Shown here: positions 52,539 through 60,103 of the stretch, piece by piece | Position numbering within the stretch: the stretch's first letter is position 1 | Layout: each line of letters opens with the position of its first letter | Source: Corynebacterium sp. | GTDB lineage: Bacteria; Actinomycetota; Actinomycetes; Mycobacteriales; Mycobacteriaceae | Assembly: GCF_030152825.1 (NCBI RefSeq) | Contig: NZ_JASLIP010000007.1 | Span: 1-64,000 of the forward strand | Direction of reading: 5' to 3' | DNA: 64,000 bases | The notes under the pieces: generated by a model | What the model was told of the DNA's origin: nothing | Databases searched by the model: none | Seen by the model: the letters and a program-made list of their open reading frames with translations, nothing else | Position numbers and translations under genes: made by a program

Positions 52539-53085
52539 CTATCGGATCCAGCCCGAAAAGCTGGGCCAGACAGCCAGGATGACCTTCAGGCAGTCCCGCA
52601 TGCCGCCCGAGGACGAGGAGGCGTTGACCACCAGGGTGCCGCCCGGCTCCCGGGAGCTCAGACCGATCACTCCGCGCGACATCGAGGCCTTGGGCGTGTT
52701 CTTCAGCCCCTCCACGAGCACCTGCGTTTCCACGGTCTCCAGCCGGGTGGAGATGACCTTGAGGGGTTTCCTCCGAGGTGAGGTTTCGCGGCCCCAAACC
52801 CGTTCCGCCGCAGGTCAGCAGCAGCGCCACCCCATCGGCGATTCCCCGCTCGAGCTCGCGCCGGACGGGCTCGGCGCCCTCGGGCACGACGATCAGGTCG
52901 GTGACGGTGAACCCGGCGTCCCGCAGCATCGCCGCGGCTTCCTGCCCGATGGTGTTCTCCCGCTCCCCGCCAAAGATGCGGTCGGAGACGACGACGATCT
53001 TCGCGCTATTACGCGGGTCCGTATTGTTGCGCGGGGCTGTGCTCTCGCGTGGGCCCGCGTTGTCGTGTGGGGTTGTACCTCTCAT
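52539..53085 (-). pseudogene. mog: mog/moaB molybdopterin adenylyltransferase, frameshifted
   Basis: The N-terminal half (53085 to about 52765) reads AKIVVVSDRIFGGERENTIGQEAAAML and ALLLTCGGTGLGPRNLTSEETP, a good MogA/MoaB match. Then, at about 52758-52765 in an ACCCCTCAAGG tract, the frame is off by one: continuing the same frame gives unrelated sequence, while the correct one resumes as KVISTRLETVETQVLVEGLKN, then TPKASMSRGVIGLSSREPGG, and ends at 52539. The SD AGGGG before ATG 53085 remains. A sequencing error is the alternative. Confidence 0.78.
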
Positions 53086-53258
53086 CTGCGCCCCTTGTCT
53101 GTTGTTCGGCGCCGCCCGCAGGGACCACAAGAAACACCGTTTTCTGTAGGGCTGCCGCAGGCTACCGGATCCCATTTTAGGGCTACAGTGGGAGGTCGCC
53201 TGCGGGGTATGAATCCTCGCGATATTCAGCCGCACGTGAACCCCAAGGAGCATGAAGA

Positions 53259-54311
53259 TTGTCCTCGCACTCCGTCGACGCTGCGGGCTCGCCGAGCACC
53301 AGCGAACGCTATAGCCGCCAGGTCACCCTCATGGGGCCGGAGGCCCAGGAGAATCTTGCCGCCTCGCGGGTCGCGGTGATCGGAGCCGGTGGGCTGGGCT
53401 CCCCCGCGCTGCTGTACCTGGCCGCCGCGGGCATCGGTCACATCACGCTCATCGACGACGACACCGTGGAGCTATCCAACCTGCACCGCCAGGTGATCCA
53501 CAGCTCTGCGGCTGCCGCTCACGGCGAGTCCAAGGCCCACTCTGCCCGCGCGCGGATGATAGAGCTCAACCCCGATGTTCACCTCGAACCGATCGTCGAG
53601 CGGCTGACCTGGGAGAACGCACTAGCAGTCCTGGAGGGCGCGGACCTCATCCTCGACGGGACGGATAACTTCGACACCCGGCACGTAGCCAGTCACGCGG
53701 CTGCCCGGCTGGGGATCCCGCACGTCTGGGCCTCGATCCTGGGCTATCAGGCCCAGCTATCGGTGTTCTGGGCAGGTCACGGACCGATCTACGAGGACCT
53801 CTTCCCCACCCCGCCCGCGCCGCGCGCGGTGCCCTCCTGCTCGCAGGCGGGTGTATTGGGGCCGCTGGTGGGCATCGTGGGCTCGGCGATGGCCCTGGAG
53901 GCCATCAAGCTCATCACGGGTGTGGGCCAGCCGCTGGTCGGCCGGCTCGCTTACTACGACAGCTTGACCGCAAGCTGGGAGGAAATCCCGGTGGCAGCCA
54001 ACCCGGCGGTGACCGAGCAGGTGCGCACGGGAACGCCCCCGCATGGCCCGGTGGAGGTCACCGAGATTCCGCGCGGGAGCACGGTCATCGACGTGCGGGA
54101 GCCCAAGGAGTTTGCGGAATTCCACCTGCCCGGGGCGATCAATGTGCCCCTGGCCGAGATCTTGGGCGGCTACACCCCGCCGGAGGTGGAAAACGGGGCG
54201 GTCGTGGTCTGCGCGCGCGGGGCCCGTTCGGCCCACGCGGTGGATGCGCTGGAGCGACGCGGCGTCGCGGGGCTGGCCAGCCTGCGGGGCGGGCTGACCC
54301 GCTTCCGCTAG
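53259..54311 (+). CDS. moeB: MoeB/ThiF-type adenylyltransferase with rhodanese domain
   Basis: A 350-aa E1-like enzyme that adenylates the C-terminal Gly of MoaD/ThiS-type carriers. Residues ~15-240 are the ThiF fold (VAVIGAGGLGSPALLYLAAAG; IDDDTVELSNLHRQVI; DGTDNFDTRH; the thiolating Cys in SCSQAGVLGP). Residues ~260-350 form a rhodanese domain with an active-site Cys (VVVCARGARSAHA). The usual CxxC zinc pair after YDSL is absent. TTG 53259 has AAGGAG about 9 nt upstream. It is intact, so it may now serve another carrier. Confidence 0.85.
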   Translation: MSSHSVDAAGSPSTSERYSRQVTLMGPEAQENLAASRVAVIGAGGLGSPALLYLAAAGIGHITLIDDDTVELSNLHRQVIHSSAAAAHGESKAHSARARMIELNPDVHLEPIVERLTWENALAVLEGADLILDGTDNFDTRHVASHAAARLGIPHVWASILGYQAQLSVFWAGHGPIYEDLFPTPPAPRAVPSCSQAGVLGPLVGIVGSAMALEAIKLITGVGQPLVGRLAYYDSLTASWEEIPVAANPAVTEQVRTGTPPHGPVEVTEIPRGSTVIDVREPKEFAEFHLPGAINVPLAEILGGYTPPEVENGAVVVCARGARSAHAVDALERRGVAGLASLRGGLTRFR

Positions 54312-54326
54312 TTCGCGGTCAGCCGC

Positions 54327-55247
54327 TTAAGCGTCCTCGACGGTCACCGGCCCGGCCACCGTCAGCTCTTCGACGCGGATGCCCCGGTCGCGAGCCTCCT
54401 GCAGGAGCGCTTCCTCCACCGGCTCGGTGGACAGCACCAACACGGTCGGACCCGCCCCGGAGAGGAACGCCGGGTAGCCCTGGTTGCGCAGGCGGTTGAC
54501 CCACTCGGAGGAGATCGGCAGCACCTCGGCGCGGAACGGCTGGTGCATCCGGTCGCGGGTTCCCTCCCACAGCAGGCTCGGGTCCTGGGAGAGGGCGACG
54601 AGCAGCACGCCGGTGCGGGAGACGTTGAATCGGGCGTCCAGGTGCGGAATATCGCTCGGCAACACACGACGCACGGCCTCGGTGGAGGCGTGAGAGTTCG
54701 GAATCAGCGCGGTAGCGCGGATATCCGGGTGGACCGTGACCGGGGCGGCGTGGTACGTCGGCTCAGTGCCGTCGACCGGGATGTTCGTCCAGGACACGAC
54801 GGCGCTGCCGAGGACGGAGGCCGCGACGTTATCCGGGTGGCCCTCGAAGGTCGAGGCGAGCTGGATGATCGTGTCCGTGTCCAGGACGTCCCCGGCCAGC
54901 GCGTTGGCGGCCACCACGCCCGAGACGGCGGCGGCAGCAGAGGAACCCAGGCCGCGAGACTGCGGGATGGAGTTATTGCAGCGCACCCGAAGGCCGCGGG
55001 CGATGACGTCGGCCTTCTTCAGCCCGGCGCGAATGGCACGGACGACCAGGTGGCGCTCGTCCAGCGGCACCTCGCCCTGCCCCTCGCCGGTGACCTCCAC
55101 CTCGAGGCCGGAGTCGATGACCTCGACCTCGACGTGGTCGTAGATGCTCAAGGCCAGACCCAGCGAGTCGAAGCCGGGGCCCAGGTTCGCGGAGGAACCC
55201 GGAACCTTGACCCGAACCTTGCGCCCGACGGGGATCTCAGTCGCCAT
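54327..55247 (-). CDS. thrB: Homoserine kinase
   Basis: A 306-aa GHMP kinase phosphorylating homoserine for threonine synthesis. The N-terminal substrate motif PGSSANLGPGFDSLGLAL, the ATP loop IPQSRGLGSSAAAAVSG and the late GAGPTVLVL motif are present. It starts 5 bp after the hom stop, so hom-thrB is an operon, as in C. glutamicum. No thrC is seen here. Confidence 0.96.
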   Translation of the reverse strand: MATEIPVGRKVRVKVPGSSANLGPGFDSLGLALSIYDHVEVEVIDSGLEVEVTGEGQGEVPLDERHLVVRAIRAGLKKADVIARGLRVRCNNSIPQSRGLGSSAAAAVSGVVAANALAGDVLDTDTIIQLASTFEGHPDNVAASVLGSAVVSWTNIPVDGTEPTYHAAPVTVHPDIRATALIPNSHASTEAVRRVLPSDIPHLDARFNVSRTGVLLVALSQDPSLLWEGTRDRMHQPFRAEVLPISSEWVNRLRNQGYPAFLSGAGPTVLVLSTEPVEEALLQEARDRGIRVEELTVAGPVTVEDA

Positions 55248-55252
55248 TGCTG

Positions 55253-56593
55253 TTACTTACCTTCCATACGGATGACGGAGTGGACCTCACGGACGGCGTC
55301 GAGCTCGTTGAGCGTCGCGACGGTCTCCTCCAGGTCCTTCTCGGTGGCACTGTGGGTCACGACGACGAGGCGGGCGCCCAGGTCGTCCTTGTTCTCCTGG
55401 CGCACCGTCTTCAGGGAGACGTTGTGCTTAGAGAAAGCGTTGGAGATTTCGGCGAGCACGCCCACGCGATCCTCCACCAGCATGTCAACGTGGTACCGGG
55501 TCACGACGTCTCCAAAGTCAGCGATCGGAAGGGCGGCGTAGGTGGACTCGCGCGGACCGCGGCCACCGTGGATGATGTTTCGGGCCACGGCGACGACGTC
55601 ACCGAGGACGGCGGAGGCGGTCGGGCCACCGCCGGCACCGTTGCCGTAGAACATCAGGCGGCCGGCGGACTCCGCCTCGACGAAGATGGCGTTATAGGAC
55701 TCGGAGACGCTGGCCAGCGGGTGGGACAGCGGGACGAGCGCTGGGTAGACGCGGGCGGAGACCCCCGGGGTGCCGTCGGCCTGGGTGACGCGGTCGCACA
55801 GGGCGAGCAGCTTGATGGTGCAGCCTGCGGCGCGCGCGGCCTCGATGTCCTGGGTGGTGATGTTGCGGATGCCCTCGGTGTGGACGTCCTCGCTGGAGAC
55901 GCGCGAGTGGAAGGCCAGGGATGCCAGGATCGCAGCCTTGGATGCGGCATCGTGGCCATCGACGTCCGCGGTCGGGTCGGCCTCGGCGTAGCCCAGCTCG
56001 GTGGCCTCGGCGAGCATCTCGTCGTAGCTGGCGCCGCGCTCGTACATCGCGTCGAGGATGAAGTTGGTGGTGCCGTTGACAATGCCCATGACGGACTCGA
56101 TCTTGTCGCCGGCCAGGGAGCGCAGCAGCGGGCCGACGACCGGGATGGCAGCGGCGACGGCCGCCTCGAAGAAGAGGTCAGCGCCGGTGGACTCGGCAGC
56201 CTCAGAGAGCTCGCCGGAGTGGGCGGCGATGAGGGCCTTGTTCGCGGTGACCACGGACTTTCCGGCTTTCAGGGCTGTGTTGACGACCTGGCGTGGGTAG
56301 TCGATGCCGCCGATAACCTCGATGACGAGGTCGATGTCGTCGCGCTGCACCAGGGAGAGCGCGTCGTCCGTCAGCAGCTCGGGGTCAACTCCCTCGCGGG
56401 GGCGGGTCAAGTCGGAGACCGCGACGCCGCGGACCTCCAGTGGCCCGCCGATGCGGGCGGCGAACTCGTCGGCACGCTCGTTGAGCAGTCGGTAAACCTC
56501 AGCACCGACTGTGCCCATGCCCAGCAGTGCAACACCAATAGTGGCGTCGAGTCCTTTACCCGGGCGGATGGTGGGCGTCGATGCGTCAGTCAT
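55253..56593 (-). CDS. hom: Homoserine dehydrogenase
   Basis: A 446-aa NAD(P)-dependent enzyme reducing aspartate semialdehyde. The dinucleotide motif ALLGMGTVG, the substrate region GIVNGTTNFILDAMYERG and the C-terminal ACT domain (VDMLVEDRVGVLAEISNAF) are visible. The ACT tail normally mediates threonine feedback. ATG 56593 has GGGAG 7 nt upstream. It follows lysA by a 182-bp gap that may hold its promoter. Confidence 0.97.
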   Translation of the reverse strand: MTDASTPTIRPGKGLDATIGVALLGMGTVGAEVYRLLNERADEFAARIGGPLEVRGVAVSDLTRPREGVDPELLTDDALSLVQRDDIDLVIEVIGGIDYPRQVVNTALKAGKSVVTANKALIAAHSGELSEAAESTGADLFFEAAVAAAIPVVGPLLRSLAGDKIESVMGIVNGTTNFILDAMYERGASYDEMLAEATELGYAEADPTADVDGHDAASKAAILASLAFHSRVSSEDVHTEGIRNITTQDIEAARAAGCTIKLLALCDRVTQADGTPGVSARVYPALVPLSHPLASVSESYNAIFVEAESAGRLMFYGNGAGGGPTASAVLGDVVAVARNIIHGGRGPRESTYAALPIADFGDVVTRYHVDMLVEDRVGVLAEISNAFSKHNVSLKTVRQENKDDLGARLVVVTHSATEKDLEETVATLNELDAVREVHSVIRMEGK

Positions 56594-56775
56594 AAGTTTT
56601 CTCCCAATGTTGTTGTTGGTTTTGCGCTCGCCTTTGGTGGCGTCGGTTAGCCATTCTAGCGAGCGGCAGAATGCCAAGTTATTTATCGCTTAGGTCAGAG
56701 GTTAACCCACCTAGACCAAGCAGTCTAGTTTTACGTTTTGCAGGTGCGCCCCAGCCCTGCCGGGGCAGACCTTCC

Positions 56776-58164
56776 CTAGCCCTCGAGGGTCAAAATGTCC
56801 TCCAGGCGCTCCCGGCGAATCATCACTCGGTCCTGGCCATCGGCCACGGTAATCACCGGCGGGCGCAGGAACATGTTGTAGCGGGAGGACATCGAGTAGC
56901 AGTACGCCCCCGTCGCCGCAATGGCCAACAGGTCGCCCGGCGCGACGTCGTCGGGAACCGGGACATCATTGATCAGGATGTCGCCGGACTCGCAGTGGGA
57001 GCCGACGATGCGGGTCGGGACCAGCGTGCCGGCGACCTCGCGATTGACCACACGGACGTCGTACTCCGCCTGGTAGAGGGCCGGGCGGATGTTGTCGCTC
57101 ATCCCCCCGTCGACGGAGATGTACCGGCGCACGGTGTGGTCGCTGGTCTCGACGTCCTTGACGGTGCCGACCCGGTAAACGGTCACCATGGCCGGGCCAG
57201 CGATCGCGCGCCCCGGCTCGACGTTGACGATCGGGTTAGGAACACCGACCTCCTCGGCCACCTCGGCGACCTTCGCGAGCAGGTTACGCGCCACGGAGGC
57301 CACGTCAAGCGCCTCCTGGTCCGGGGTATACGCGATGCCATAGCCGCCACCCAGGTCGAGGACGTTGAAATCCTCCCCCGTGGCTTCGTGGGATAGCAGC
57401 TGCTTCCACAGGCCCAGCAGGCGCTCGGCGGCGAGCACGAAGCCGTCGGCGTCGAAAACCTGGGAGCCGACGTGGCAGTGCAGGCCACGCAGGACCAGGC
57501 CATCGGCGGCGAGGCACTCCTCGGCCGCCTGCTTAGCCTTGCCAGATGCCAGGGAGAAGCCGAACTTCTGATCCTCGTGGGAGGTCGCGATGAACTCGTG
57601 GGTATCGACGTGCACGCCCGGGGTCACGCGCACCAGGACGTCCTGGGTGGTGCCCAGGTCGCGGGCCACGCGGGACAGTTCGGCGATCTCCTGGAGCGAG
57701 TCGATGACGATGAGTTCCACGCCCGCCTCGACGGCGGCACGGAGGAACTCCTCGTTCTTGTTATTGCCGTGCACCGTGATGCGCTCGGCCGGGAAGTTGG
57801 CGTGCAGGGCGATGCGCAACTCACCGAGGCTCGCGACATCCAGGCTGAGGCCCTCCTCAGCCACCCAGCGGCACACGGCCGTTGAGATGAAGGCCTTGGA
57901 GGCGTAGTGCACGCGCTCTCCCCCGCCGAAGGCTTCCGCCATCTCCCGGCAGCGGGAGCGGAAGTCGGCCTCGTCCATGACGAAGCTCGGGGTGCCGTGT
58001 GTGGCGGCGAGCTCTGGCAGGCTCACGCCGCCGATCGCCACCTCCCCGTTCTCCGCCCGGCGCGTGGTGCGTGGGAAGACGTGGGCCGGGATGAGATTGA
58101 ACTCCTCGGTGGTGGCGGTGCGCCGGCGCAGTGGTGTGGGTTGTTGTGCTGTGACCGGATCCAT
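56776..58164 (-). CDS. lysA: Diaminopimelate decarboxylase
   Basis: A 462-aa fold-type III PLP enzyme making lysine from meso-DAP. Lys90 (VHYASKAF) binds PLP, LDLGGGYG is the phosphate loop and GSHCESGD holds the active-site Cys. The N-terminal ~40 residues are a corynebacterial extension. It starts 12 bp after the argS stop, reproducing the argS-lysA operon of C. glutamicum, where expression responds to arginine and lysine. Confidence 0.97.
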   Translation of the reverse strand: MDPVTAQQPTPLRRRTATTEEFNLIPAHVFPRTTRRAENGEVAIGGVSLPELAATHGTPSFVMDEADFRSRCREMAEAFGGGERVHYASKAFISTAVCRWVAEEGLSLDVASLGELRIALHANFPAERITVHGNNKNEEFLRAAVEAGVELIVIDSLQEIAELSRVARDLGTTQDVLVRVTPGVHVDTHEFIATSHEDQKFGFSLASGKAKQAAEECLAADGLVLRGLHCHVGSQVFDADGFVLAAERLLGLWKQLLSHEATGEDFNVLDLGGGYGIAYTPDQEALDVASVARNLLAKVAEVAEEVGVPNPIVNVEPGRAIAGPAMVTVYRVGTVKDVETSDHTVRRYISVDGGMSDNIRPALYQAEYDVRVVNREVAGTLVPTRIVGSHCESGDILINDVPVPDDVAPGDLLAIAATGAYCYSMSSRYNMFLRPPVITVADGQDRVMIRRERLEDILTLEG

Positions 58165-58176
58165 ACGGGTTTAGCC

Positions 58177-59841
58177 TTACATCCTCTCTGGTGCGGACAC
58201 GCCGACCAGGCTCAGTGCGTTCTCCAGCACCTGGCGGGTGGCGGCGGCCAGGGCCAGGCGGGCGTGGAAGACCGGTGCGGCGTCCGCGCCGGTCGGCTCG
58301 TCGGCCTTCGGCAGCACCTGGCAGGCGTCGTAGAAGCGGTGGAAATCCCCGGCCAGCTTCTCCGCGTAGTGGGCGATGCGGTGCGGTTCGCGCAGCTCAG
58401 CGGCAGTGCGGACCACCTTCGGGAACTCGCCCAGGGAACGGATCAGTGTGCCCTCGCGGTCGTGGGTCAGCAGCGAGAGATCGGCGCCGGCGAAGTCCAC
58501 GCCCTGCTCATCGGCCTTGCGCTGCAGGGAGCACAGGCGGGCGTGGGCGTACTGGACGTAGAACACCGGGTTCTCGTTGCTCTGGGAGGCCCACAGGTCC
58601 ATGTCGATGTCCAGGGAGGAGTCCACCGAGGAGCGGATCAGCGCGTAGCGGGCCGCGTCCACGCCGATGGCCTCGACCAGGTCGTCGAGGGTGATGATGG
58701 TGCCGGCGCGCTTGGACATGCGCACGGCCTCGCCGTCGCGGACGAGGTTGACCATCTGGCCGATCATGACCTCCACCTGCTTCGGGTCGTACCCCAGGGC
58801 TGCTGCGGCGGCCTGCAGGCGGGCGATGTAGCCGTGGTGATCCGCGCCCAGCATGTAGATGCACAGGTCGTGGCCGCGGTTGATCTTATCTGCGATGTAG
58901 GCGATGTCGCCGGCGATGTAGGCGGCGTTGCCGTCGGACTTGATGACGACGCGGTCCTTATCGTCGCCGAAGTCGCTGGAGCGCAGCCACCAGGCGCCGT
59001 CGGCTTCGTAGAGATTGCCGTTGGACTTCAGCTCCTCGATGGCCTTGTCCACCGCGCCGGATTCGAAGAGGGAGTTCTCGTGGAAGAAGACGTCGAACTC
59101 GGTGCCGAACTGCTTCAGCGTGGTCTTGATGTGGTCGAACATCAGCTCCACGCCCTGGGCGCGGAAGAGCTCCTGGGCGTCCGCGTCGGAGAGCTCGCCC
59201 CAGGTCGGGTTCGCTTCGGCGACCTGGGCGGCGATGTCCTGGATGTACTGGCCACCGTAGCCGTCCTCCGGGGTGGGCTCGTTGCGCGCGGCGGCTAACA
59301 GGGACTTCGCGAAGCGGTCGATCTGGCCGCCGTGGTCGTTGAAGTAGTACTCGCGGGTCACCTCGCCACCCTGGGCGGCCAGCAGGCGGCCGAGCGAGTC
59401 GCCGACGGCAGCCCAGCGGGTACCACCCAGGTGAATCGGACCGGTGGGGTTAGCAGAGACGAATTCCAGGTTGATCTTTGTACCCTTGTAGGCATTTCCG
59501 CGGCCGAAGTCCTGGCCAGCGGCGAGAATGTTCTCGACGATCTTGCCCTGCGCGGCAGCGGCCAGGCGGATGTTGATGAATCCAGGGCCGGCGACGCTGG
59601 CCTCGTCGATCTCCGGGCTAGCGGCCAGCTGCTCAGCGAGCCACGTGCCCAGCTCGCGGGGGTTGGTGCCCGCCTTCTTGGCGGTCTGCATGGCGACGTT
59701 GGTGGCGTAGTCGCCGTGCTCTGGGTTGCGTGGGCGCTCAACCGTCGGGTTATCGGGGACGACGGAGGCGTCCAGGCCACGCTCGGTGAGGACCTCGCGG
59801 GCGATGCGTGCAATGAATTCGGAAAGTTCTGCTGGAGTCAC
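58177..59841 (-). CDS. argS: Arginyl-tRNA synthetase
   Basis: A 554-aa class I synthetase. The HIGH equivalent is GPIHLGGTRW and the KMSKS equivalent is VRMSKRAG, the usual actinobacterial variants. The N-terminal Add-1 domain and the C-terminal anticodon domain (YAEKLAGDFHRFYDACQVL) are intact. GTG 59841 (MTPAELSEF) is chosen because TAAAGT lies 8 nt upstream; longer starts to 59886 exist. lysA follows 12 bp later. Confidence 0.95.
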   Translation of the reverse strand: MTPAELSEFIARIAREVLTERGLDASVVPDNPTVERPRNPEHGDYATNVAMQTAKKAGTNPRELGTWLAEQLAASPEIDEASVAGPGFINIRLAAAAQGKIVENILAAGQDFGRGNAYKGTKINLEFVSANPTGPIHLGGTRWAAVGDSLGRLLAAQGGEVTREYYFNDHGGQIDRFAKSLLAAARNEPTPEDGYGGQYIQDIAAQVAEANPTWGELSDADAQELFRAQGVELMFDHIKTTLKQFGTEFDVFFHENSLFESGAVDKAIEELKSNGNLYEADGAWWLRSSDFGDDKDRVVIKSDGNAAYIAGDIAYIADKINRGHDLCIYMLGADHHGYIARLQAAAAALGYDPKQVEVMIGQMVNLVRDGEAVRMSKRAGTIITLDDLVEAIGVDAARYALIRSSVDSSLDIDMDLWASQSNENPVFYVQYAHARLCSLQRKADEQGVDFAGADLSLLTHDREGTLIRSLGEFPKVVRTAAELREPHRIAHYAEKLAGDFHRFYDACQVLPKADEPTGADAAPVFHARLALAAATRQVLENALSLVGVSAPERM

Positions 59842-59849
59842 GCCTAAAG

Positions 59850-59855
59850 ACTTTA
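59850..59855 (-). promoter_or_regulatory. -10 box (TAAAGT) for argS, leaderless type
   Basis: TAAAGT ends 8 nt before GTG 59841, with no SD between. It supports the short argS start. Confidence 0.45.
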
Positions 59856-59922
59856 TCAGCACGTAATGCGGGTTCGTCGGCCCCATCCGTCTGCGCTGGG
59901 CGCGCTGGCCGGTGGGGTGCTT

Positions 59923-59953
59923 TTGCCTCCCCTTGCACCCAGGGTGCTAGACT
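59923..59953 (+). promoter_or_regulatory. Promoter of tRNA-Arg
   Basis: An extended -10 TGCTAGACT (TAGACT at 59948-59953) with a possible -35 TTGCCT at 59923-59928 (19-bp spacer). The tRNA begins 11 nt after the -10. Confidence 0.45.
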
Positions 59954-59964
59954 ACCGATCTGAT

Positions 59965-60037
59965 GCCTCCGTAGCTCAGGGGATAGAGCACTGGTTTCCG
60001 GTACCAGCGGTCGGACGTTCGAATCGTCTCGGGGGCA
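59965..60037 (+). tRNA. tRNA-Arg(CCG)
   Basis: A 73-nt cloverleaf: acceptor GCCTCCG pairing with CGGGGGC, D-arm with GCTCAGGGGATAGAGC, anticodon stem CTGGT/ACCAG with loop TTCCGGT (anticodon CCG, reading CGG), T-loop TTCGAAT and discriminator A. The CCA end is not encoded. It is divergent from argS; the pairing with the arginyl-tRNA synthetase gene is notable but may be chance. Confidence 0.95.
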
Positions 60038-60046
60038 CGTTTTATT

Positions 60047-60086
60047 GCCCGGGTGGCGGCGCGCGAGATGCGCGTCCCACCCGGGC
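60047..60086 (+). terminator. Terminator after tRNA-Arg
   Basis: A perfect 10-bp stem GCCCGGGTGG / CCACCCGGGC with a GC-rich inner part, followed by TTTCGCATT on the plus strand. It also lies just beyond the stop of the leftward SbcC-like gene. Confidence 0.75.
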
Positions 60087-60103
60087 TTTCGCATTCCCCG
60101 GGG

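Noticed and set aside
56714..56731. Hairpin CTAGAC/GTCTAG between lysA and hom as a T-box or riboswitch
   Set aside because: The stem is only 6 bp, no T-box sequence or extended structure is visible, and no T-tract follows on the transcribed strand.
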